Below are positions 27,301 through 32,941 of a stretch of DNA of 32,941 nucleotides, in pieces. The notes under the pieces were generated by a model. That model did not search any database, was not told the DNA's origin, and worked only from the letters and a program-made list of their open reading frames with translations. Numbering within the stretch: position 1 is the first letter of the stretch; each line of letters opens with the position of its first letter. The stretch lies in NCBI GenBank assembly GCA_947487905.1, contig CANLAV010000014.1:1-32941 (forward strand). The letters are read 5' to 3'. The stretch comes from Bacteroidota bacterium. GTDB taxonomy: Bacteria > Bacteroidota > Bacteroidia > B-17B0 > Aurantibacillaceae. The translations under genes were made by a program, and so were the position numbers.

Positions 27301-27690
27301 ACCATTAGATACTTTAGATAAATCATTCCCTTCAATCTTAATTGGACGTCCTTCACGTGTTTTAACAAGAATAGATGCATAATCATGTCCATCATAAAAT
27401 GTTGAAGCATAAAAATTAGCTACTCCGGGAGTTACTTCTTCTGGTTTTACTACGTATGGGATTGCTTTATTAACAGGGGTTTCACAAGCAGCTAACGCAA
27501 CCGCGGCCGTGCTAAATCCCATTACCTTTAAGAAATCTCTACGGCTTGTGCCATTAGTTTTTGCATCATCACCTGTAAGGAAATCTTCCATTGGTAAATT
27601 CTCTGCAAACTCATTGTTTTTGCTTTGTACAAAGGCTTCGCTGTTGTTTAATTCAGGTAAACCTTTCCAGTATTTTTTTGACATTGTCAT
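24361..27690 (-). CDS. actB: Alternative complex III subunit ActB (MoCo-lacking oxidoreductase fused to Fe-S domain)
   Basis: An 1109-residue periplasmic subunit. The N-terminus carries the unusual Tat-like motif TSRRDFLK with Arg50-Arg51, then a hydrophobic core and ALAAC, so Cys69 may be lipidated. The region about 80-800 is related to molybdopterin oxidoreductases but is a degenerate scaffold with no metal centre in ACIII. The C-terminal ferredoxin domain has fifteen cysteines in the right places: 835, 838, 841, 845; 913, 916, 921, 925; 945, 951, 955; 1003, 1006, 1033, 1037. That matches three 4Fe-4S and one 3Fe-4S cluster. The C-terminus is His-rich (about seven His in the last 22 residues). 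It begins 36 bases after the actA stop. Confidence 0.96.
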   Translation of the reverse strand: MTMSKKYWKGLPELNNSEAFVQSKNNEFAENLPMEDFLTGDDAKTNGTSRRDFLKVMGFSTAAVALAACETPVNKAIPYVVKPEEVTPGVANFYASTFYDGHDYASILVKTREGRPIKIEGNDLSKVSNGATSARVQSSVLSLYDGARLTGPLAKGQLTTWKNVDDAVVKSISVGQAVILSSTIISPSTKAVIAEFTSKYPNAKHVTYDAVSYSALIRANKNVFGKSVVSSYDFSKAKTIVGIACDFLGTWLNPIEFANQYSKTRKVNRENLEMSKHYHFEANLSLTGANADERYMVKPSEFGKVISSLYNEVAKATGNSKVSEGKISNSAASKAISKAAKELVENKGKSIVVCGYNDEACQTLVNGINKMLGNYGKTVDVDLHFNLKQGNDKDFIDLVADMNAGKVGTLMTYNCNPVYTTPASLKFEAAYKKIATKVSFSQSLDETSLLADYVCPDNNFLESWGDANPKRGHYSLQQPTINQIFRAPRYEGTRQVQDTLLKWSGIKTDYLAYLQGYWNNHVFPQQGKYSDFASFWAHTLHDGVLKVSVVKDIPFTPVKVDSTGKIETTGVASAISDSLTSDVNSNVGFIKTITLLGATEATVISVDYNKFANTATSSKGGEFELVVYEKVGLGNGTQSNNPWLMELPDPISKVTWDNYITMSPADVAKLGLNEMKRQDIIGSIAELTVNGTTIKVPVYPQPGQTEGTIGLAIGYGRQASSMKVAFGVGQNAYPFVSISNNTFTNSNLSVSVKATKEEHKFAATQIHHTIMGREEYLLREVSLKEYKNKEKEIWNPIAALPAHGGGKTPIAEVDLWADHPRMNHKWGLTIDMTSCIGCAACVVACTVENNVHVVGKEEVGKTREMHWLRIDRYYTSDMNKDKAQEEHIGTKQMYLDMENPSNNPTVTFQPMMCQHCNHAPCETVCPVLATSHSSEGLNMMTYNRCIGTRYCANNCPFKVRRFNWFNYIDNTDFADVNPAQQDLGRMVLNPDVVVRSRGVMEKCSMCVQRIQAGKLVAKTEKMPIVDGAIKTACQQACPTNAIMFGDANDETAEISKWRCDDKNYVLLEEVGIKPTVSYLLKVRNQEEEMHTHASHVAPTGEAHKEEHHS

Positions 27691-27725
27691 GTGTGATATT
27701 TCTTCTAATTACCGGTTTCTAAAAA

Positions 27726-29018
27726 TTAATAGTGACACTTAGCGCATTCAAGTCCGCCGATTTTTTCAACCGTCAACTTAACGTCGTGTTGTCCTTTATA
27801 TTTTTCTTTTAAAGCTTTATGTATTTTGTCATAATAAGCGTTGCCTTCCATTGCAACTTCTGTTTTTCTATGACACTCAATACACCATTTCATAGTAAGT
27901 GGAGATTGTTGTTGCACTACTTCCATTTCCTTTACTTTCCCATGGCAATTTGCACAATCTTGTTTACCAACAACGACATGTTGCTTATGATTGAAATAAA
28001 CGTGATCAGGAAGATTATGAATTTTAATCCACTTGATAGGATTTTGAGGGTTTGTGTAATTTCCTGTTTTAGGATCAAAACCTGATGCTTCGTAAATTTT
28101 AGCAATTTCTTTTTCCCCGTATTTTGGTCCTTTTTGAATTGCTTTGTGGCAATTCATACAAACATTAACTGAAGGAATACCCGCATGTTTAGATTTTTCT
28201 ACTGAATTATGGCAATACTGACAAGCAATTTCGTTGTCACCTGCATGTAATTTATGAGAAAACTTAATTGGTTGTGGTGGTTGATAGCCTTTTTGAGTTT
28301 TATAATCATAATATACTCCTAAATTATAACAAGCGTTCCAGCAAGACTTCATTCCTATAAATAAAATAATAATAACACATACACCTACTAATCTGCGATG
28401 GCTTCCCATCCAGTGTTTTACCTCTTCTACAAATGTCATTTCAGGTACTTCAGGCTTACCTTCTTTCTTATTAAAAGAATTAGCCAATGAATGACGAACA
28501 CTTCTTAGAGCGCCAACAATGATTGCTAATAAAACAATTGAGCCTAATAGTAAATACAATGGGTCAATAGCACCTTTTACTTCTTCTGTTTTTTCTTCTG
28601 TTGTTCCGCCTTCGCCTGATCCAGATGCCGAAGGTTTAACTTCAGCTGGTGGAGCAATAATATAAGCAACTACAGATTTTAATTCATCATCAGTTAAATA
28701 CTCAAATTCGCTCATACCATCAACACCGCCATTATTAGCCACTAATGATTTTGCATAAGCATCGCCAGAAGCAATGACTTTATTGTTGTTCTTGATCCAT
28801 TTTGATAACCATTCTGTTTCTGGTTTTGGAACACGACCTGCTACTCCTAACAAACCTGGACCCGTTAATTTTTGATCCGTTAATGAGTGACAAACAGCAC
28901 AATTTTGTTTAAAAATTTTAGCGCCATCTTGAGCTTTTAAATTAATTGAAAAAGCGAATAACAAAAAAACCGCAGAAATAAAGGGTTTTAAAGAGAAATG
29001 AGACATATTGTTATGCAT
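27726..29018 (-). CDS. actA: Alternative complex III subunit ActA, multihaem cytochrome c with an added N-terminal c domain
   Basis: Read from the ATG at 29016-29018 it has 430 residues; an ATG at 29004-29006 would trim four, and further upstream codons look non-coding. A signal peptide precedes a monohaem cytochrome c domain (CAVCH at 40-44, likely Met102 ligand), a Ser/Glu-rich linker, a helix near 153-176 and a second near 210-225. The pentahaem part then has CQYCH 266, CMNCH 287, CANCH 355, CIECH 379 and CAKCH 425, the last three residues from the end. That makes six haem c sites instead of the five of the basic ActA. It is the first gene of the operon, with promoter-like boxes upstream and a MerR gene divergent from it. 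Confidence 0.94.
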   Translation of the reverse strand: MHNNMSHFSLKPFISAVFLLFAFSINLKAQDGAKIFKQNCAVCHSLTDQKLTGPGLLGVAGRVPKPETEWLSKWIKNNNKVIASGDAYAKSLVANNGGVDGMSEFEYLTDDELKSVVAYIIAPPAEVKPSASGSGEGGTTEEKTEEVKGAIDPLYLLLGSIVLLAIIVGALRSVRHSLANSFNKKEGKPEVPEMTFVEEVKHWMGSHRRLVGVCVIIILFIGMKSCWNACYNLGVYYDYKTQKGYQPPQPIKFSHKLHAGDNEIACQYCHNSVEKSKHAGIPSVNVCMNCHKAIQKGPKYGEKEIAKIYEASGFDPKTGNYTNPQNPIKWIKIHNLPDHVYFNHKQHVVVGKQDCANCHGKVKEMEVVQQQSPLTMKWCIECHRKTEVAMEGNAYYDKIHKALKEKYKGQHDVKLTVEKIGGLECAKCHY

Positions 29019-29070
29019 AGAATTGTATCTAATTTTGAATGTGTTTAGCAATTTAATGACATTATTATGA

Positions 29071-29092
29071 CAAAAATATGCGCACAAAAATA
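29071..29092 (-). promoter_or_regulatory. Tandem -7 boxes of the act operon promoter
   Basis: The minus strand reads TATTTTTG at 29092-29085 and again at 29078-29071. Both are exact TAnnTTTG boxes, 14 bases apart. Neither has a perfect TTG at 17-23 bases upstream. They would give 5' leaders of roughly 50 to 65 bases before actA. They are supported by position and sequence only. Confidence 0.5.
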
Positions 29093-29110
29093 ACAGAATG
29101 TTATATATGT

Positions 29111-29128
29111 ATGTAGTAAATTTTACAT
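29111..29128. promoter_or_regulatory. Inverted repeat near the act promoter, possible regulator site
   Basis: ATGTA at 29111-29115 and TACAT at 29124-29128 form an inverted repeat with an 8-base spacer. It overlaps the expected -33 region of the upstream act -7 box, in the 249-base gap shared with the MerR gene. Short AT-rich repeats like this arise by chance, so the regulatory reading is weak. Confidence 0.25.
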
Positions 29129-29267
29129 TTTATTCCATTTTTTATTAATTTATAATGATTCTAAATAAAAAAGTTATAAATCAACAATAATTGGTTTGAT
29201 TTTTGTTCTATTCAATCGATAAAATAAACATAGAGCTCGCTTTGTTGTTATATTTACATATAAAATT

Positions 29268-30149
29268 ATGAATACACATTACACAATAAAAGATTTAGAA
29301 AGGCTGTCTGGGGTAAAAGCCCATACATTAAGGGTTTGGGAGCAACGATACGGCATTCTACAACCGGAGCGTACAGATACAAATATCAGATTTTATTCGT
29401 CAGATGATTTAAAAAATATTTTAAATATTTCTTTATTAAATAATAATGGAATTAAGATTTCAAAAATTGCAAAATTATCTAGCAGCGAAATACTAAATGA
29501 GGCGCAAATAATACTAAATACATACAGTAAAGAAAGTGATCAAATTGATAATTTGGTGCTCAGCATGATTGAAATGAATGAAGTGAAATTTGAAAAAATA
29601 ATTTCAAACTGTGTGATTCATTTTGGATTTGAAAACACCATGGAAAAGGTTGTGTTTCCGTTTTTAAGACAAGTTGGAAACATGTGGCAAATGGGACTTA
29701 TAAACACTATACAAGAACATTTTATTACGCATTTAATTCGTCAAAAAATTATAGTTGGCATTGATGGTTTGTTTCATGAAATTTCGCCAAATCCAAAAAC
29801 ATTTTTATTGTATTTACCAAATAAAGAATTACATGAACTTGGTTTGTTGTACTGCAATTTTTTAATAAAAGCGAAGGGCCATAAGTGTTACTATTTAGGG
29901 CAATCTGTCCCGATAGAAGATTTAGAGAAAGCAAATGAATTAGTTTCTCCTGATGTGATTGTTACCTCGTTCACAAATCCAATGGATGAGAACACAGTTA
30001 CTGATTATTTAAAAACGATTGCTAAGACTTTCAAAAATAAGTCTATACTAATTTCAGGTAGAGTGTTTTCCTTTTTTAGTCATAAACTTGAGTTGCCAAA
30101 AAACGTTTGTTTATTACACTCCTATGATGAGTTTAAAAATCTACTGTAA
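29268..30149 (+). CDS. MerR family regulator with cobalamin-binding domain (CarH-like)
   Basis: A 293-residue transcription factor. The MerR winged helix occupies residues 4-70, with the LRVWEQRYGILQPERT recognition part typical of the CarA/CarH/LitR group. A helical B12 cap domain (about 90-165) and a Rossmann B12-binding domain (about 175-290) follow. The adenosylcobalamin-cap signature W140-x9-E150-H151 is intact. So is E187-x-H189-x-x-G192, where His189 would be the lower cobalt ligand, followed by the GHKCYYLGQSVP loop. In CarH these features make a repressor that dissolves its DNA-bound tetramer in light. Here that role is inferred. The gene is divergent from actA and is 20 bases upstream of a DUF4296 gene on the same strand. 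Confidence 0.9.
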   Translation: MNTHYTIKDLERLSGVKAHTLRVWEQRYGILQPERTDTNIRFYSSDDLKNILNISLLNNNGIKISKIAKLSSSEILNEAQIILNTYSKESDQIDNLVLSMIEMNEVKFEKIISNCVIHFGFENTMEKVVFPFLRQVGNMWQMGLINTIQEHFITHLIRQKIIVGIDGLFHEISPNPKTFLLYLPNKELHELGLLYCNFLIKAKGHKCYYLGQSVPIEDLEKANELVSPDVIVTSFTNPMDENTVTDYLKTIAKTFKNKSILISGRVFSFFSHKLELPKNVCLLHSYDEFKNLL

Positions 30150-30169
30150 ATTACTACCTTTACCTTAGC

Positions 30170-30523
30170 ATGAAATTTAAACTAAGACATTTATTTACTT
30201 TTTCTATTTTTATAATATCGTGTGCAGCGAAACATGAAGACGACGTTTTAGTTCCTCCAACTATTCTTGATAGCCATCAGTTGGTAGAAATACTTACTGA
30301 TGCTTATTTAGCTGAAGGCGCTGCGGGCATTAATATTAAAGGGGTTTCGGGGCAACAATTTGATTCTGTTTATTTATTTAATCCATTAAAAGAACACGGT
30401 TGTTCTAAATCAAAATTTGATTCCTCCATGGTTTTTTATACTCACCATCCAATCGTTTTAAAAAATATTTACGATCAGGTATTAGAAGAACTTAATAAAA
30501 TAGCGGCACGAGATTCCATATGA
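30170..30523 (+). CDS. DUF4296 domain lipoprotein
   Basis: A 117-residue lipoprotein with a signal ending FIISC (Cys18). The body matches DUF4296: VPPTILDSHQLVEILTDAYLAEGA, then a long gap and FDSSMVFYTHHPIVLKNIYDQVLEEL. The family is confined to Bacteroidota and has no known function. It overlaps the next gene by four bases (ATGA at 30520-30523), so translational coupling is likely, and it starts 20 bases after the MerR gene. Confidence 0.88.
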   Translation: MKFKLRHLFTFSIFIISCAAKHEDDVLVPPTILDSHQLVEILTDAYLAEGAAGINIKGVSGQQFDSVYLFNPLKEHGCSKSKFDSSMVFYTHHPIVLKNIYDQVLEELNKIAARDSI

Positions 30524-31740
30524 AACAGTTAATTTCTGAAATAAAAACATTAGCCGAACTTGGGTTTCAAGAAGTTGTTTCTATTAGAAGACACATTCAT
30601 AAATATCCTGAATTATCATTTAAAGAATTTCAAACTGCTGAATTTATTTGTTCGGTTTTAGATACATACAATATTGCATATCAAAAAAATATTGTAGGAA
30701 CAGGAATCATTGCAATCATTGAAGGACTAAACCCTTCTAAAAAGATCATTTTACTTCGTGCAGATTTAGATGCATTGCCAATCGTTGAAGAAAATAAAAC
30801 TGATTATGCATCTGTGAATGAAGGAATCATGCATGCTTGCGGACATGATGTGCATAGTGCTTCTGTTTTAGGCACTATCATTATTATAAGCAAATTAAAA
30901 AACAAATTTAGTGGTACTGTAAAAATTATGTTCCAGCCTGGCGAAGAAGTATTGCCAGGTGGCGCATCTTTAATGATTGATGCCGATGTTTTAGAAAACC
31001 CACATGTTGATTGTGCAATTGCCCAGCATGTATTTCCGAGTATGCCAGCTGGTAAAGTTGGATTTAGAAATGGCATGTATATGGCTAGTACAGATGAAAT
31101 ACATATAACCATACATGGTAAAGGCGGACACGCAGCCATGCCTGCTGAATACATCAATCCATTAAATGCAGCAGCTACGATTATTCAAACTATTGAAAAA
31201 GAATTTCCGTTTTATCTCGATGAAGAAGGTGTTTCTAAAAATACACATAACGGTATTCCAACCGTCGTTGCATTTGGAAAAATTGAAGGAAAAGGAGCAA
31301 CTAATGTTATTCCTTCTAGCCTATACTTAGCAGGAACGCTGAGAACAATGGACGAAGAGTGGCGAAAAGAAATAAAAGAAAAAATAAAAGGAATTATTCA
31401 ATCGGTATGCGAAAATTATAACACAACCGCTGATATTAATATTGTAAACGGATACCCTTTTCTGGTAAACGATGTTCCTCTTACAAATCGCTGCAAACAA
31501 TTTGCCATAGATTATCTAGGAGAAGAGAACGTAGAAGAATTGCCACTAAGAATGACAGCAGAAGACTTCGCATACATTACTCAAAAAGTACCAAGTTGTT
31601 TTTATCGATTAGGGACAGGCAATGAAGAAAAAAATATTACCTCAGGAGTTCATACCTCAACATTTGATGTTGATGAAAAAGCTTTAGAAATTTCAACTGG
31701 GCTAATGGCCTATATCACAATGTGCGAGCTTGAGTCTTAA
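30520..31740 (+). CDS. M20 family metallopeptidase, N-acyl-L-amino acid amidohydrolase type
   Basis: A 406-residue cytosolic zinc hydrolase of the M20D group (hippurate hydrolase or N-acetyl-diaminopimelate deacetylase relatives). Metal ligands and catalytic residues are visible: Cys107, His109 and His112 in HACGHDVHSA, the Glu142-Glu143 pair in QPGEEV, and His170 in IAQHVF. The early RRHIHKYPELSFKE is also typical. The dimerisation domain starts near residue 185 (ITIHGKGGHAAMP). There is no signal peptide, so it likely acts on small N-acyl amino acids in the cytoplasm. It overlaps the DUF4296 gene by four bases and ends one base before the convergent M28 gene. Confidence 0.93.
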   Translation: MKQLISEIKTLAELGFQEVVSIRRHIHKYPELSFKEFQTAEFICSVLDTYNIAYQKNIVGTGIIAIIEGLNPSKKIILLRADLDALPIVEENKTDYASVNEGIMHACGHDVHSASVLGTIIIISKLKNKFSGTVKIMFQPGEEVLPGGASLMIDADVLENPHVDCAIAQHVFPSMPAGKVGFRNGMYMASTDEIHITIHGKGGHAAMPAEYINPLNAAATIIQTIEKEFPFYLDEEGVSKNTHNGIPTVVAFGKIEGKGATNVIPSSLYLAGTLRTMDEEWRKEIKEKIKGIIQSVCENYNTTADINIVNGYPFLVNDVPLTNRCKQFAIDYLGEENVEELPLRMTAEDFAYITQKVPSCFYRLGTGNEEKNITSGVHTSTFDVDEKALEISTGLMAYITMCELES

Positions 31741-31741
31741 A

Positions 31742-32887
31742 TTATAATGTCTTATTAAAATCAATTAATAATTTTCCGACATCATTATAATCTGTTAATG
31801 GCAAGGTTTTTTCGATATCATACACATCGTGATAGGATGTTATTCCTCCTAATGTGTAAATAAAAAAACAAGGAACTCCTTTCTCTGAAAACCAATAATG
31901 ATCGCTATTTGCAGCTTTGCCTCTTTGCTTAATTTGAGACACATACTTCTTTTGATTATTTACACTTACTAATTTTTCAAACTGAGATTTATATACTGAA
32001 GCGTTTACAACCATAATGCCATCGTCGCCAGTTCCAAGTAAATCAAGGTTTGTAAGAAATTTAATTTCTTTTAATGGAAATAATGGATGTTCCGTATAAT
32101 ATTTTGATCCAAGCAAGCCTGCCTCTTCTCCACTAAATAATAGAAATGCCACAGAATACTTTGATGGGTTTTTTTGATAATACTTTGCTAAGTTTAGCAA
32201 CATACTTACTCCGCTTGCATTATCGTTTGCGCCAGGAAAATAAGCTGTTTTACCCATGGCACCTAAATGATCATAATGAGCAGAAAACACTAAAAAACTA
32301 TCTGGTTGTTCTATTCCTTTTACGTAACCAGCTATATTTTGAGATTCAAAATCACGAATGAATTTATTTTTAAATTCAACGTTTATTTCTTTCAATTCAC
32401 TCATAAATGAATCCTTTAATAGTTCAACAACCACTTCATTTTTTAGACTTGTAGCAACTGTATAAGTCAGTTTCTTTTTTAATCTTAATTCGATTTCTTT
32501 ACCCTCATTAGCTGAAACGAAAGTAAGGCTATCTTTTCTTATTAATTTAAAATTGGAATTTATTGCTTGTGATGTCGGGTCAATTAAAAAATGTTCCCCA
32601 GCTTTTAATTTTTTTCCATCAATGACTACATCGATTTTGTTTGGAAAAGAATTTACATCAAATCGATATGTTTGCGAAAATGATGCATTGAATGGGTCTA
32701 GCCCGATTTCTTTAAACTCTTTTTTTAAATAGTGCGCTGCTTTATTAACGGCATTATTTACGTAACCTCTTCCTAAAAATTTTTTTGAAGTTAATTTTTT
32801 AATCACACTTCGCGCGTAAACTGTGTCCTGAGCCTCAACAACAAGAACGGAAATGAAAAAAAGAAAAACTAAAAAAAATCTATTCAT
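31742..32887 (-). CDS. M28 family metallopeptidase, exported
   Basis: A 381-residue aminopeptidase-like enzyme with a signal peptide (residues 1-19, cleavage before Gln20). The N-terminal half (about 21-190) is a non-catalytic module. The M28 domain shows H204-Y-D206 in SAHYDHLG, Asp222 in PGANDNASG bridging two zinc ions, the Glu254-Glu255 pair in SGEEAG, Asp282 in NLDLLG, and a final His in SYHDVYD near residue 360. All the ligands of a co-catalytic dizinc peptidase are present. It likely trims peptides in the periplasm. The gene is complete within the window and convergent with the M20 gene, with one base between the stops and no terminator visible. Confidence 0.92.
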   Translation of the reverse strand: MNRFFLVFLFFISVLVVEAQDTVYARSVIKKLTSKKFLGRGYVNNAVNKAAHYLKKEFKEIGLDPFNASFSQTYRFDVNSFPNKIDVVIDGKKLKAGEHFLIDPTSQAINSNFKLIRKDSLTFVSANEGKEIELRLKKKLTYTVATSLKNEVVVELLKDSFMSELKEINVEFKNKFIRDFESQNIAGYVKGIEQPDSFLVFSAHYDHLGAMGKTAYFPGANDNASGVSMLLNLAKYYQKNPSKYSVAFLLFSGEEAGLLGSKYYTEHPLFPLKEIKFLTNLDLLGTGDDGIMVVNASVYKSQFEKLVSVNNQKKYVSQIKQRGKAANSDHYWFSEKGVPCFFIYTLGGITSYHDVYDIEKTLPLTDYNDVGKLLIDFNKTL

Positions 32888-32941
32888 CTCTCAGTCATTA
32901 AAATCTCTTTGCAACCAAATTCATTAAGCTTTTAACTAACT

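Noticed and set aside
24361-27690. ActB as an active molybdenum enzyme
   Set aside because: The operon partners and the fused Fe-S domain identify it as the ACIII subunit, in which this fold is a scaffold without molybdenum cofactor.
29019-29267. A cobalamin riboswitch in the actA/MerR gap
   Set aside because: The gap is short and AT-rich, without the GC-rich helices or B12-box that such an element needs.
1-32941. tRNA, rRNA, insertion sequence, prophage or CRISPR features
   Set aside because: No cloverleaf-like sequence, transposase, integrase or regularly spaced repeats were seen in any intergenic gap on either strand.

Overview
The window is an AT-rich chromosomal segment from a member of the Bacteroidota, most likely Flavobacteriales-like. 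The evidence is a type IX secretion C-terminal sorting domain, a short primary sigma factor of the Bacteroidota type, DUF4296 and DUF3341 proteins, very weak Shine-Dalgarno signals, TAnnTTTG-type -7 boxes, and a full alternative complex III operon joined to cytochrome oxidase genes. There are no RNA genes, mobile elements or CRISPR arrays that I can see. No gene-free stretch exceeds 300 bases.

Layout. 1-66 is the tail of a CBS-domain protein (probably KdsD). 118-1607 holds a secreted T9SS cargo protein and a small His-rich membrane-anchored protein, ending in a perfect palindromic terminator shared with the convergent recN. recN and the primary sigma factor gene are divergent (1677-4396). 4588-8245 is a minus-strand run: a lipoprotein, a DUF1330 protein, a DUF3050 haem-oxygenase-fold protein and glmS. 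8376-10465 holds a TIGR01777 epimerase on the minus strand, divergent from a three-gene plus-strand cluster (2Fe-2S thioredoxin-like ferredoxin, unknown protein, GNAT acetyltransferase). 10469-13149 is lysS, a lipoprotein and gmk on the minus strand. 13425-14946 is an ECF sigma factor followed by a probable outer-membrane protein. 14958-17305 is aspartate kinase plus CorA.

The centrepiece is 17437-29018 (minus strand): actA-actB-actC-actD-actE-actF-coxB-coxA. It encodes quinol oxidation by alternative complex III (haem c and Fe-S relay plus two NrfD-type membrane subunits) and the CuA and haem/CuB subunits of an A1-type aa3 oxidase, closed by a clear terminator. The gene organisation fits a quinol-to-oxygen respiratory supercomplex. 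Subunit III of the oxidase is not in the window.

Divergent from actA is a MerR regulator with a cobalamin-binding domain that keeps both signature elements of the CarH light sensor (W-x9-EH and E-x-H-x-x-G). It leads a likely operon with a DUF4296 lipoprotein and an M20 amidohydrolase. A convergent M28 peptidase gene closes the window. The placement of a possible B12 photoreceptor against the main respiratory operon, and a DUF3050 protein with an intact-looking diiron ligand set, are the two points I find most worth testing.
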